Positions 9,698 to 18,180 are shown, counted from the first letter of the stretch. The stretch is 64,000 nt of DNA from CAVXHQ01 sp963761735 (GCA_963761735.1 CAVXHQ010000005.1:124001-188000); one strand, 5' to 3'. Program-made: numbers and translations. The notes: generated by a model not told the origin, from the letters alone.

Positions 9698-10383
9698 GCG
9701 GGCCGGAGGGCCCCGGAAACGGCCCCCAAAATACTTCCGACGCCGGCCCCGACAGTGACCCCGTCTGGATCGGTGACATCGCCGCCCTCGAGGCCGAATA
9801 CGGCACGCCGGGCGAGACGGCGATTGCAAAGGTCGCCGACCGTCTGACGCCGCTCTATCGCAAATGGATCATGGCCTCGCGGTTCTGCGTGCTGACGACC
9901 GTGGGCCCCGAGGGCACCGATGGCAGCCCGCGCGGCGACGACGGCCCGGTGGTACTCGAGGCGGATCCGCGTACCCTGCTGATGCCCGACTGGCGCGGCA
10001 ACAACCGGATCGACAGCCTGCGCAATATCGTGCGCGACGGACGGATAAGTCTGATGTTCATGGTGCCGGGCTCGGCCAACGTCGTCCGGGTGAACGGCAC
10101 CGCGCGGCTGACGGCGGATGCCGCGCTGCGTGCGCGTTTCAAACACGACGGCAAAGGCGAGGCGCTGCCCAGGACGGTGATCGCGATCCGCATCGCCGAG
10201 ATCTACAGCCAGTGTGCCCGCGCCCTTCTGCGCTCGGAACTGTGGACGCACCGGGAACGACCAGACGGCCATCCGGACGATCTGCCGACGGTTGGCGAGA
10301 TTCTGTCCGAGATGAAGAGCGGATTCGACGGCGAGGCCTATGATGCGGACTGGACGCACCGCGCGTCCCGGACGATGTGGTAG
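9694..10383 (+). CDS. Pyridoxamine 5'-phosphate oxidase-family flavoprotein
   Basis: This 229-residue FMN-binding split-barrel protein resembles the MSMEG_1061-type branch of the PPOX superfamily. Visible blocks are SRFCVLTTVGPEG-DGSPRGD near residues 65-85, a DWRGNNRIDSLRNI stretch near 105, and ALLRSELW near the C-terminus; these are the flavin and dimer contacts of such proteins. The GTG start at 9694 overlaps the acyltransferase stop (GTGA). The first 25 residues are Gly/Pro/Asp-rich and probably disordered. The substrate is not known. It is probably a flavin-dependent reductase rather than the vitamin B6 enzyme PdxH. Confidence 0.8.
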   Translation: MSGPEGPGNGPQNTSDAGPDSDPVWIGDIAALEAEYGTPGETAIAKVADRLTPLYRKWIMASRFCVLTTVGPEGTDGSPRGDDGPVVLEADPRTLLMPDWRGNNRIDSLRNIVRDGRISLMFMVPGSANVVRVNGTARLTADAALRARFKHDGKGEALPRTVIAIRIAEIYSQCARALLRSELWTHRERPDGHPDDLPTVGEILSEMKSGFDGEAYDADWTHRASRTMW

Positions 10384-10482
10384 GGGCCGGTGCGCGTAAA
10401 GCCACCGATACGGCTGACGCGGGCCGGCGCCGCGTCCCATTGCAGGGCTTGTCGCATCGCGGGCGAGGCGCTATTTCAATCC

Positions 10483-10562
10483 AACCCGAACCCGAACCCG
10501 AACCCGACCCGGCCGACCCCGACCCGCCCGACCCGGCCGATCCGAACTCAGCCGACCCGAAA
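10483..10562 (+). repeat. Degenerate CCCGA(A) simple repeat
   Basis: Three perfect CCCGAA units followed by drifting CCCGACC and CGGCCGA variants fill the space in front of the complex I subunit gene, ending just before its ribosome binding site. Translation gives only Asn-Pro or Thr-Arg-Pro strings in any frame, so it is treated as non-coding simple repeat. Confidence 0.6.
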
Positions 10563-10579
10563 TTTTACCGGAGAGCATC

Positions 10580-10891
10580 ATGCAGGCGCGCATCTATCGA
10601 CCGACGCGGACGGCCATGTCGTCAGGTCAGGCCAAGACCCACGAGTGGGTCCTTGAATACACCGCCGACAGCGCGCGCGCCGTCGATCCGCTGATGGGCT
10701 GGACGTCCTCGACCGATACCCAAAGCCAGATCCGGATGCAGTTCGCCACCAAAAAGGACGCGGTCGATTACGCCCGGGATCACGGCATCGAGACCGTCGT
10801 GCAAGACCCCAAAGAGCGCAAGCCAATGATCCGCGCAGGCGGCTATGGCGAAAACTTTGCCACCAACCGGCGCGGGTCCTGGACCCACTAG
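10580..10891 (+). CDS. Complex I accessory subunit, NDUFS4-like
   Basis: This 103-residue protein belongs to the ETC complex I subunit conserved region family (bacterial NDUFS4/18-kDa homologue). In alphaproteobacteria it binds the peripheral arm of NADH:ubiquinone oxidoreductase. Family features visible are ARIYRPTRTAMSSGQ at the N-terminus, W--EY, DPLMGWTSSTDT-SQ-R--F in the middle, and the C-terminal Y--NF-TNRRGSWTH. The ATG at 10580 has GGAGAG 7 bp upstream. It stands alone, far from any nuo genes in this window. The assignment is confident. Confidence 0.93.
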   Translation: MQARIYRPTRTAMSSGQAKTHEWVLEYTADSARAVDPLMGWTSSTDTQSQIRMQFATKKDAVDYARDHGIETVVQDPKERKPMIRAGGYGENFATNRRGSWTH

Positions 10892-11125
10892 GGTGTTGTG
10901 CGGGGGCGCACTGTCCCGGCGGGAGCCAGACAACCGTTCAGGTCCGGCGCCGGTGTGCCGACAGGGCGAGCCGCCGCGACCGGCACGGCGCGAACCGCGC
11001 TGCCTGAAACAAGCCGCTGACCTGACAGGGCGAATGCCGTAAACCAAGGCTTTTGCCGGTATTTTCGGGGAAGTTCCGGGCACGGACCGGGCGGCCTGCG
11101 CCACATCACCGGCGCCCCGACAGCC

Positions 11126-11989
11126 TCAGAACCACTGCCCCGGTTCCATCAATCCAAGGTCGAGCAACTGCTGGCTGTGCCAGTCGAACGGCGCCGAATT
11201 GTGCCAGCGGAACGTATCGATATCGAAGGTGCTGCCGGGATTGCGCTTGAGGGCCTTGGCGGTGCGGAACGAACAGACCGTGGCCGTCACTGAATTGTGC
11301 CAGGGACAGGCATAGGTGTTGTATTCGGGATCGTTGAACGTGTGATCGGCCCGCAGCGTCAGGCCCGGTTTCGCCAGGAACAACGAGATCCGGTCGATCC
11401 GGCGGCGGGGCGCGGGGACGTGTTCTTCGAACCGCCAGCGCAGCCCGCCGTAGAAATTCAGCTGGCGCTCCTGAAAATTATTGTCGCGGTCGGTCCGCGC
11501 GAGCGCGTAATATCCCGACCGGTCGAGGTATGCGTCGTCCAGGTCGACGGCGGTGGGATGCGCCCACAGATCGCCTGCATACAAATCAATCACATAGCTC
11601 AGGACGGAATGACGCCGCTCTTCAATGCAAAAGGCGATCAACTCGCCGACGGTGCGATGTTCGCAGAACGGATAGAACAGGTATTCGGCGTTGTAACAGT
11701 AGTAAAACCATGTCCCCGGCGCTGCGCCGATCGTCGTGTTGACGATCTGGACGAACCTGTCCTGGCCCAGCGGATCACAGTCGACACGGGTGATGCGGGC
11801 CGTGATTTCGGGGGCGATCTCGATTTCGGGCAGCGCAAAGACCACGACGGCGGCAAACCCGGCGTCCAGATTGTGACGGATCGTCGAGGCCACCTCGACC
11901 GCGTCGTCGACAAGCACGAGCGCGACCGGCCCTTTTGCAAGGATCGGCTGACCGGCGGTCGCAAAGGCGGCGAGGCTGTCGAAACGCAT
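11126..11989 (-). CDS. Protein of unknown function, possibly glycosyltransferase-like
   Basis: The protein has 287 residues, no signal peptide and no membrane helix. It begins with a beta-alpha-beta like stretch (VALVLVDDAVEVASTIRHNLDAG) followed by a second strand (FAAVVVFALPEIEI). A conserved-looking DPLGQDRFVQIVNTTI and many aromatic residues follow (WFYYCYNAEYLFYPF near residue 95, LNFYGGLRWRFEEH near 180). The start resembles a GT-A type nucleotide-sugar fold, but I cannot see a clear DxD motif, so no function is claimed. It is convergent with the complex I subunit gene and divergent from miaB. Codon use fits its neighbours. Confidence 0.65.
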   Translation of the reverse strand: MRFDSLAAFATAGQPILAKGPVALVLVDDAVEVASTIRHNLDAGFAAVVVFALPEIEIAPEITARITRVDCDPLGQDRFVQIVNTTIGAAPGTWFYYCYNAEYLFYPFCEHRTVGELIAFCIEERRHSVLSYVIDLYAGDLWAHPTAVDLDDAYLDRSGYYALARTDRDNNFQERQLNFYGGLRWRFEEHVPAPRRRIDRISLFLAKPGLTLRADHTFNDPEYNTYACPWHNSVTATVCSFRTAKALKRNPGSTFDIDTFRWHNSAPFDWHSQQLLDLGLMEPGQWF

Positions 11990-12208
11990 GAATATCCTGA
12001 CCGGGCGGCACGTCTGGCACCTGTCGATGCCGGCGCCCGTCTATGCTAGAACTGTCTAGATGCTGTGAAGCCGGTTGCATTGCAAGAAGCGGCGCACCGG
12101 CGTAGGACGCGACCGCCGCGGTGTGCGATGCCTTCGTCTGAGGGCCGCGACGGCGCGCCAAAGACGCAAAGGCCTTGTTGCAAAGGCCAGGATGCAAAGG
12201 AATACCCC

Positions 12209-13636
12209 GTGACCGCTCCGGATGACCTGAATGCCCCCGACGATACGCTGGCCCCCGGCGAGAGCGTGATTTCCGGCGATGCCGCGACCGGGCAGGGACC
12301 GGAGGCGGGTGGCGGTGACGGCGCACCGAAAAAACTCTTCATCAAGACCTACGGCTGCCAGATGAACGTCTACGACAGCGAGCGGATGGCCGAAACGCTG
12401 GGCGCGCAGGGATATGTGCCGACGGACCGGGCCGAGGACGCCGACATGGTCCTGCTCAACACCTGCCACATCCGTGAAAAGGCGGCGGAAAAGCTGTATT
12501 CCGATCTGGGGCGGCTGAAACCGCTGAAGGCCGCGAAGCCGGGGATGAAAATCGGCGTTGCGGGCTGTGTCGCGCAGGCCGAGGGTCAGGAAATCGTGCG
12601 GCGGATGCCGATCGTCGACCTGGTCGTCGGCCCGCAAAGCTATCACCGCCTGCCGCAGATGGAGGCCCGCGTCCGGGCCGGCAAGCGCGCGCTGGAAACC
12701 GATTTTCCCGCCGACGACAAGTTCGACGCGATGCCCGCGCGCAGCACGGCCGCCCGCGGGCCTTCGGCGTTCCTGACCGTGCAGGAGGGATGCGACAAAT
12801 TCTGCGCGTTCTGCGTCGTGCCCTATACCCGCGGCTCCGAGGTCAGCCGCCCCGCCGACCGCATCGTGGCCGAGGCCCGCGCGCTCGTGGGCGCGGGCGT
12901 GCGTGAACTGACGCTGCTGGGTCAGAACGTGAACGCCTGGCACGGTCACGACGCGGGTCTTGCCGGTCTTGTCGGCGCGCTGGCGCGGATCGACGGGCTG
13001 GAACGCATCCGCTATACCACCAGCCACCCGAACGACATGGACGCGGCGCTGATCGCGGCACACGGGAACGAGCCGAAGCTGATGCCCTACCTGCATCTGC
13101 CGGTGCAGTCGGGCTCGGACCGGGTTCTCAAGGCGATGAACCGCAAACACACCGCCGCGCAGTATCTGGCGATTATCGAGCGGATCCGCGCGGCGCGGCC
13201 CGACATCCTTCTGACATCGGATTTCATCGTCGGGTTTCCGGGCGAGACCGAGGCGGAGTTTCAGCAGACCCTCGACCTGATCGGGGCGGTAAATTTCGGC
13301 ATGGCCTATTCGTTCAAATACTCCGCGCGTCCCGGCACCCCCGCCGCCGAACGGGCGGGCGTCGACGAGGATGTGATGAGCGACCGCCTGCACCGGCTTC
13401 AGGCGCTGCTGGGCGCACAGCAACGCGCGGCACAACAGGCGATGGTGGGCCGCGAGACGAGCGTGCTGTTCGAAAAGCCCGGACGCGAGGCGGACCAGTG
13501 GGGCGGCAAATCCGAACATCTGCACGCCGTCCACGTCAGCATCCCCGGCGCCGTGAAAGAGGACATCGTCGGCCGGATCCGGCGCGTCCGGATCACCCGG
13601 GCAGAGCCCAATTCCCTCGGGGGCGAGCTGGTCTGA
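12209..13636 (+). CDS. miaB: tRNA-2-methylthio-N6-isopentenyladenosine synthase MiaB
   Basis: This radical-SAM methylthiotransferase adds a methylthio group to i6A37 of tRNAs. The 475-residue frame carries the N-terminal UPF0004 domain with cysteines in TYGCQMN, LLNTCHIREKA and AGCVAQ. The radical SAM cluster motif is CDKFCAFC (about residue 200), then LPVQSGSD and a TRAM domain at the end. The GTG at 12209 with AAAGG upstream is preferred. The frame is open back to 12065, which would add 48 residues not seen in the family. A Gly/Asp-rich disordered leader of about 40 residues remains. The upstream stretch repeats GCAAAGGC three times. Confidence 0.94.
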   Translation: MTAPDDLNAPDDTLAPGESVISGDAATGQGPEAGGGDGAPKKLFIKTYGCQMNVYDSERMAETLGAQGYVPTDRAEDADMVLLNTCHIREKAAEKLYSDLGRLKPLKAAKPGMKIGVAGCVAQAEGQEIVRRMPIVDLVVGPQSYHRLPQMEARVRAGKRALETDFPADDKFDAMPARSTAARGPSAFLTVQEGCDKFCAFCVVPYTRGSEVSRPADRIVAEARALVGAGVRELTLLGQNVNAWHGHDAGLAGLVGALARIDGLERIRYTTSHPNDMDAALIAAHGNEPKLMPYLHLPVQSGSDRVLKAMNRKHTAAQYLAIIERIRAARPDILLTSDFIVGFPGETEAEFQQTLDLIGAVNFGMAYSFKYSARPGTPAAERAGVDEDVMSDRLHRLQALLGAQQRAAQQAMVGRETSVLFEKPGREADQWGGKSEHLHAVHVSIPGAVKEDIVGRIRRVRITRAEPNSLGGELV

Positions 13637-13952
13637 CACGACCGTGCCGGAGGTGTCCCGTGACCCGCCGCACCGCAGTCCTGTCGCAACCCAGTGCCGG
13701 CGTCAGGCGGGGCCATGCGACGCGATCATGCCCGGATCGGCGACAATGATAGACGCAGTAGTACATTGTACCCCGAATTCCACTACATTTGGGCATTTTT
13801 ACTTTTCTTGTGTATAAAATTGGATCAGAGTGCTAGGCGATTAACAGCACGTTTGCCGGCATGACCGGCACCTGCGGTAGACACTTGCGATTGATACCAA
13901 CGATTGGCCGGCACCCGGTCAACACAACATGACTGAAAGGGGATGATCAGCC
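13637..13952. other. Intergenic region with AT-rich promoter zone
   Basis: These 316 bp hold no convincing gene. The first 100 bp are GC-rich. From about 13745 to 13850 the base composition becomes strikingly AT-rich for this genome, and the likely promoter of the OmpA gene lies there. Downstream, a GCCGG-CATGA-CCGGC hairpin near 13855 and a GAAAGGGG ribosome binding region at 13935-13942 belong to the leader of the OmpA mRNA. Confidence 0.6.
13789..13818 (+). promoter_or_regulatory. Candidate sigma-70 promoter of the OmpA gene
   Basis: TTGGGC at 13789-13794 and TATAAA at 13813-13818 are separated by 18 bp inside the AT-rich zone. Predicted transcription would start near 13826, giving a leader of about 125 nt before the GTG at 13953. 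The assignment rests on hexamer similarity only. Confidence 0.4.
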
Positions 13953-14537
13953 GTGGCCTCTAAAACCAAATCAAGAATTATGACAGCCTTGACCGGGCTT
14001 TCGGGCGTGGCGCTTGTTGCCGCCACGATCTCGGCGACTGCGTTCGCCACGCCTGCTGCCGCCCAGCAGGCCGTGACCGGCACCGTGACGCCATCGATCT
14101 GGATCGATCCGGACGGATGCCAGCACTGGGCCGCCGACGGTGGCGTCGAGGGCTATATGGAAGGCCGAGTGGATCCCGTAACCGGGATGCCGGTCTGCAT
14201 GGAAGTGAACACCTGTGCGGTGATGAATTCCGACGTGCTGTTCGCAACCGACAGTTCGGCGCTCTCCAGTCAGGGCCGCGCCATGCTTGAGCAGTTCTTC
14301 GGCTCGGCGGGTGCATTCGCCTATGCGATCTATGGGCACACCGACAGCCGCGCCTCGGACGAGTACAACATCGCCCTGTCCGAACGCCGCGTGGCCTCGG
14401 TGGCACAGGTTGCCGCATCGGTGGGCGCCCCCGTCGCCCGCGCAATAGGCTTTGGCGAGCGTCGCCCCATTGCACCCAACGACACCCCTGCAAATCTTCA
14501 GCGCAACCGTCGCGTTGAAATCATCTGCTACAGATAA
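13953..14537 (+). CDS. OmpA-family outer membrane/peptidoglycan-associated protein
   Basis: This is a 194-residue exported protein. A signal peptide (residues 1-38, ending TPAAAQQA) is followed by a 40-residue stretch with IDPDGCQHW and GMPVCMEVN, then a C-terminal OmpA domain. In the OmpA domain DVLFATDSSALS, IYGHTDSRASDEYN, LSERRVASV and QRNRRVEI are the peptidoglycan-binding signatures. No beta-barrel precedes the domain, so it is probably a small periplasmic or lipid-anchored peptidoglycan binder. The start is GTG with AAAGGGG upstream; ATG at 13980 would shorten the signal peptide. The gene 13 bp downstream shares the Cys-containing stretch, so the pair probably works together. Confidence 0.85.
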   Translation: MASKTKSRIMTALTGLSGVALVAATISATAFATPAAAQQAVTGTVTPSIWIDPDGCQHWAADGGVEGYMEGRVDPVTGMPVCMEVNTCAVMNSDVLFATDSSALSSQGRAMLEQFFGSAGAFAYAIYGHTDSRASDEYNIALSERRVASVAQVAASVGAPVARAIGFGERRPIAPNDTPANLQRNRRVEIICYR

Positions 14538-14550
14538 GGGACCGAGGCTC

Positions 14551-14913
14551 ATGAAAACTCTTCATTACGTACTTGCCGGCACGGCGTTTCTCGCCGGTTG
14601 CGGCGAGGTACTCGAAGGCGTGGCCCCCCAGGCCTTCGTCGGGAACGGCCCCGGCGGCGTGCCGGTGCGCGCCATCGGCGTCGACCGTGGCATCGACGCA
14701 TCGCCGCTCGCCGATCTGAACGCCGGTATCTTCATCGATCCCGATGGCTGCCAGATCTGGATGATCGACGATGGCCTCGAAGGCTATTGGTCGCGTCGGC
14801 GCGATCCGGCCTCCGGCCTGCCGGTCTGCGTGCCGATCGCGCCCCCGGGATCCATCGTCGGTGATCTGACCCCGGGTCAGGGCATCCAGGACTGGGTTCC
14901 GATCCGTCCGTGA
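14551..14913 (+). CDS. Lipoprotein sharing the DPDGCQ motif with the OmpA gene
   Basis: This is a 120-residue predicted lipoprotein. The N-terminus MKTLHYVLAGTAFLAGC ends in a lipobox, with Cys17 lipidated. From about residue 65 it reads IFIDPDGCQIWMIDDG then LEGYW, RRDPASGLPVCV. This matches, almost position for position, IWIDPDGCQHW-ADGGVEGY-DP-TGMPVC in the OmpA protein encoded 13 bp upstream. The two cysteines of the motif are conserved in both and may form a disulfide. No named domain is recognised. A strong intrinsic terminator follows at 14965, so the two genes probably form a bicistronic unit. Confidence 0.75.
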   Translation: MKTLHYVLAGTAFLAGCGEVLEGVAPQAFVGNGPGGVPVRAIGVDRGIDASPLADLNAGIFIDPDGCQIWMIDDGLEGYWSRRRDPASGLPVCVPIAPPGSIVGDLTPGQGIQDWVPIRP

Positions 14914-14964
14914 CGGACGCTCCGGGGGCAGGCCAGTGCAGTGCCCCCGACAGCGATTGCATAA

Positions 14965-14992
14965 AAAAGGCCGCGGTGCTCCGCGGCCTTTT
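14965..14992 (+). terminator. Intrinsic terminator after the OmpA/lipoprotein pair
   Basis: A perfect 12-bp inverted repeat (AAAAGGCCGCGG and CCGCGGCCTTTT) with a TGCT loop ends in a run of T. The preceding A run makes it usable in both directions. It closes the OmpA-lipoprotein unit. Confidence 0.88.
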
Positions 14993-15000
14993 GCGGTGCA

Positions 15001-15084
15001 CGGCGGTGGTTGCACGGCGGTGGTTGCACGGCGGTGGTTGCACGGCGGTGGTTGCACGGCGGTGGTTGCACGGCGGTGGTTGCA
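15001..15084 (+). repeat. Six perfect 14-bp tandem repeats
   Basis: The unit CGGCGGTGGTTGCA occurs six times without a mismatch, directly after the terminator and about 220 bp before phoH. There are no spacers, so it is not a CRISPR. The unit length is not a multiple of three, so reading frames through it merely cycle. The rest of the gap to phoH shows no gene. Perfect identity suggests recent expansion by slippage, so copy number may differ between strains. Confidence 0.9.
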
Positions 15085-15302
15085 CGGGGCGTCCGGACCT
15101 TCGTGGCAGCGCAGGCGCCCGATCCTGCGCTACATATTGTCACCATTCCCCGCCGGTGGCGCGCAGCACCGCTTGCGCCCGCGCGCCAACCGCGCCAGTT
15201 TGGCACCATCGCCCGGCTTTGCGGCACCGCCCGGTCCTGCAAGGCCATGTTCCCCGCGTCCCTACCGGTTCCCGGACGCATCCGTCCCCAAGGGAGAGCT
15301 GA

Positions 15303-16307
15303 TTGACCCTTACCGATCTGCCGCCGACCACCCCCGACGTGGCCGAAATCTCGGTCGAATTCCCCGACAACCGCCTGCTTGCCGATCTGTGTGGCGAGTA
15401 TGACAAGAACCTGACCGCCCTCGAAAGCAGGCTTGGCGTGCAGGTTCTGCGGCGGGGCAATGTCCTGACCGTCGTCGGCCCGCAGGCGGCGCGCGACGAT
15501 ACCGTCCATGTCCTCGAGGCTCTGTACCAGCGCCTCGAGATGGGCCGCACCGTCGAGAGCGGCGATATCGACCGCGAGGTTCGCCTGACCGGCCCCGAAG
15601 CCCTCGCCACCGAACAGGCCGAGATGTTTGCGGGCGGCACCGAACGCGTCGAGATCAAGACCCGTCGCAAGCTCGTCGAGCCGCGCACCGAGGCGCAGAA
15701 ATCCTATGTCAAAAGCCTGTTCGCCAACGAGCTTGCCTTTGGCATCGGCCCGGCGGGCACCGGCAAGACCTATCTGGCCGTCGCCGTCGGCGTGAACATG
15801 TTCATCACCGGGCAGGTCGACAAGATCATCCTGAGCCGTCCCGCCGTCGAGGCGGGCGAGCGTCTGGGATTTCTGCCGGGCGACATGAAGGAGAAGGTCG
15901 ATCCCTACATGCAGCCGCTGTACGATGCGCTGAACGATTTTTTTCCGCCCAAGCAGGTGGCCAAGATGCTGGAGGAAAAGGTGATCGAAATCGCCCCGCT
16001 GGCCTTCATGCGGGGGCGGACACTGGCGAATGCGTTTTGCGTTCTGGACGAGGCGCAGAATGCGACGTCGATGCAGATGAAGATGTTCCTGACCCGTCTG
16101 GGCGAGGGCAGCCGAATGGTCATCACCGGCGACCGCACCCAGGTCGACCTGCCGCGGGGCGTGTCCTCGGGACTGTCGGACGCGGAACGGCTGTTGAAGC
16201 ATATCCCCCGGATATCGTTCAATTACTTTACATCGAAGGACGTCGTTCGCCACCCGCTGGTAGCGGCGATCATCGAGGCCTACGAGGCGGAAGATGCCAA
16301 GGGCTGA
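15303..16307 (+). CDS. PhoH-family ATPase (PhoL/YbeZ type)
   Basis: This 334-residue cytoplasmic P-loop NTPase belongs to the PhoH family and, next to ybeY, corresponds to YbeZ, linked to rRNA processing and stress survival. A KH-like N-terminal part (residues 1-110) is followed by Walker A GPAGTGKTY at about 149-157, VEAGERLGFLPGD, FCVLDEAQNAT (Walker B) near 243 and ITGDRTQVDLPRGVSSGL. The start is TTG at 15303 with GGGAGAG upstream. The aligned N-terminus EFPDNRLLADLCGEYD supports it. It leads the phoH-ybeY-corC-lnt block. Confidence 0.92.
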   Translation: MTLTDLPPTTPDVAEISVEFPDNRLLADLCGEYDKNLTALESRLGVQVLRRGNVLTVVGPQAARDDTVHVLEALYQRLEMGRTVESGDIDREVRLTGPEALATEQAEMFAGGTERVEIKTRRKLVEPRTEAQKSYVKSLFANELAFGIGPAGTGKTYLAVAVGVNMFITGQVDKIILSRPAVEAGERLGFLPGDMKEKVDPYMQPLYDALNDFFPPKQVAKMLEEKVIEIAPLAFMRGRTLANAFCVLDEAQNATSMQMKMFLTRLGEGSRMVITGDRTQVDLPRGVSSGLSDAERLLKHIPRISFNYFTSKDVVRHPLVAAIIEAYEAEDAKG

Positions 16308-16475
16308 CCTGTGCGGAGGGGCCGCGCCGGCGCGGGTGGCGCGGTCGGTCGCGCGGCCCCCCTTCGTCGGCGGACCTGCGGTTGCAGCCGCGCTTGTCGC
16401 AGCGCCACCGGCCGCCGTCGTGGCGCTGGCCATTCCGGGCGTCATGGCGTGGCGCGATACCGACGCGCGGGTATC

Positions 16476-17000
16476 ATGACCGTCGGGATCGACATCCTGA
16501 CCGAGGACCGCCGCTGGGCCGCCCTCGATGTCGATGCGCTGGCCGAACGGGCGGTGGGTGCGGCGCTCGACCGCCTGCTCCCGAACCTGTCCGCCGAGGT
16601 CAGCCTGCTGGCCTGCAACGACGCCCGCATCGCCGTCCTCAACGCCGATTTCCGGGGCAAGCCGCAGCCGACCAACGTGCTGAGCTGGCCCGCCGAGGAC
16701 CGCGCCGCGGAAATCGACGGCCACGCGCCGTTGATGCCCAAGGCGCCCCCCGGAGCACCTGTCGAGCTTGGCGATATCGCCATCGCCTTTGATACCTGCG
16801 CCGCCGAGGCCGCGGCGCAGGGCATTGCGTTCGCCGATCACACGGCTCATTTGATCGTGCACGGGGTCCTGCATCTGCTGGGATTCGATCACGTACGCGA
16901 CGGTGACGCGGCGTTGATGGAGCGTCTGGAGAGCGAAATCCTTTGCACGCTGGGCATCGCGGACCCATATGCACCACAGGACGGCGCCCGCCAGCCGTGA
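16476..17000 (+). CDS. ybeY: Endoribonuclease YbeY
   Basis: This single-strand endoribonuclease acts in 16S rRNA 3'-end maturation and ribosome quality control. The 174-residue protein has the zinc site HGVLHLLGFDH at residues 128-138, preceded by LSWPAED and ELGDIAIAFDTCAAEA, which are family blocks. An insert of about 15 residues (AEIDGHAPLMPKAPPGAP) is seen in many Rhodobacteraceae. The ATG at 16476 is chosen because homology starts there. The frame continues upstream without similarity. It lies between phoH and corC as expected. Confidence 0.94.
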   Translation: MTVGIDILTEDRRWAALDVDALAERAVGAALDRLLPNLSAEVSLLACNDARIAVLNADFRGKPQPTNVLSWPAEDRAAEIDGHAPLMPKAPPGAPVELGDIAIAFDTCAAEAAAQGIAFADHTAHLIVHGVLHLLGFDHVRDGDAALMERLESEILCTLGIADPYAPQDGARQP

Positions 17001-17028
17001 CGCCCCCGCCCGCAACCGGAAAGACAAG

Positions 17029-18174
17029 ATGAGCCAGACGCCTTCCAGATCCGATGCCGCCCCGCAGGCCAAAGCGCCTGCAAGTGCGTCGGCATCGCCC
17101 TTAGCCGACGGTCCCGACGGCGCAGAGGCCGCCAGTCACGCCGCTGCCGGGGAAACGGCGCCCCGGTCACAGCCCACAGGCCCTGCGGGAGAATCGCCCG
17201 AGGCGGAAACGGCGCCCGACACCGGCGCCGACACCGGCGCCCGCGCAGGCAAAACGCCGCGAAGTGCGGATGACGCCGCGCGGAATGTCGCCTCTCACAC
17301 CACGCCGGACACGGAGAACGACACATCGACCGCCGGACTCGGTTTCTTTGGACGCATCATCGCGGCGCTAAGCTCGAACGAGGCCGAAGCGGAGGCGACC
17401 CTGACCGGCAACGGCCGCTCTGTCGGGATCGCGGCGCCCGGTATGCTCAACCTGCGCAGGATGCGGGTCGAGGACGTGCTGATCCCCAAGGCCGACATCG
17501 TCGCCGTGCCGCTGACGCTCGACCGCGACGATCTGGTCGAGCTGTTCCGCTCGACCGGCATGTCCCGTATTCCGGTGTTCGACGGCACGCTCGACAATCC
17601 CACGGGGTTCGTGAACCTCAAGGATTTCGCGCTGCGGCACGGGTTCGGCGATGACGGTGCGTTCGATCTCGCGGCTCTCGTGCGGCCGCTGCTGTATGTG
17701 CCGCCGTCGATGCCGCTGGGCATCCTGTTGCAAAAGATGCAGTCGGAACGGACGCACATGGCCCTGGTGATCGACGAATACGGCGGCACCGACGGCCTTG
17801 TGACGATCGAGGATCTGATCGAACAGGTGGTGGGCGAAATCGAGGACGAGCACGACGTCGACGAGGTTGCGGGCATCGTCGTCGAAAAGCCGGGGGTGTG
17901 GCTGGCGCTTGCCAAGGCATCGCTCGAAGAGGTCGAAGAGGCGATGGGCGTCAATCTGACCGATGTCGAGGAGGTCGACGAGGAAGACGTCGATACGCTG
18001 GGCGGTCTGGTCATCATGCTGGCCGGTCACGTTCCCGCCCGTGGCGAGGTGATCCGCCACCCCAACGGCCCCGAATTCGAAGTGATGGAGGCCGATCCGC
18101 GCCGGATCAAACGGTTGCGTGTCCGGCTGGAACCTGCGGCAAAGGTGACCGCCAAGACTGTAGTGGGTGAGTGA
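17029..18174 (+). CDS. CorC/HlyC-type CBS-domain protein
   Basis: The protein has 381 residues. Residues 1-105 are an Ala/Pro/Glu-rich low-complexity leader unlike the rest. Then come two CBS domains (about 140-265; MRVEDVLIPKADIVAVPL begins the first, HMALVIDEYGGTDGLVTIEDLIE closes the second) and a C-terminal CorC_HlyC transporter-associated domain (about 285-365). It has no membrane segment. CorC homologues are linked to magnesium and cobalt efflux and membrane integrity. The ATG at 17029 follows GGAAAGACA. Its position between ybeY and lnt matches the conserved alphaproteobacterial order. Confidence 0.9.
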   Translation: MSQTPSRSDAAPQAKAPASASASPLADGPDGAEAASHAAAGETAPRSQPTGPAGESPEAETAPDTGADTGARAGKTPRSADDAARNVASHTTPDTENDTSTAGLGFFGRIIAALSSNEAEAEATLTGNGRSVGIAAPGMLNLRRMRVEDVLIPKADIVAVPLTLDRDDLVELFRSTGMSRIPVFDGTLDNPTGFVNLKDFALRHGFGDDGAFDLAALVRPLLYVPPSMPLGILLQKMQSERTHMALVIDEYGGTDGLVTIEDLIEQVVGEIEDEHDVDEVAGIVVEKPGVWLALAKASLEEVEEAMGVNLTDVEEVDEEDVDTLGGLVIMLAGHVPARGEVIRHPNGPEFEVMEADPRRIKRLRVRLEPAAKVTAKTVVGE

Positions 18175-18180
18175 TATCGT

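Noticed and set aside
10390..10656. Short frame through the CCCGAA repeat
   Set aside because: The translation is mostly Asn-Pro and Thr-Arg-Pro strings produced by simple repeat, and it overlaps the well supported complex I subunit gene.
12065..12208. N-terminal extension of miaB from an upstream GTG
   Set aside because: The 48 additional residues are Arg/Cys/Pro-rich and unlike MiaB. A ribosome site is found just before the GTG at 12209 instead.
15001..15084. CRISPR-like repeat array
   Set aside because: Units follow each other directly with no spacers and are only 14 bp long. It is a minisatellite.
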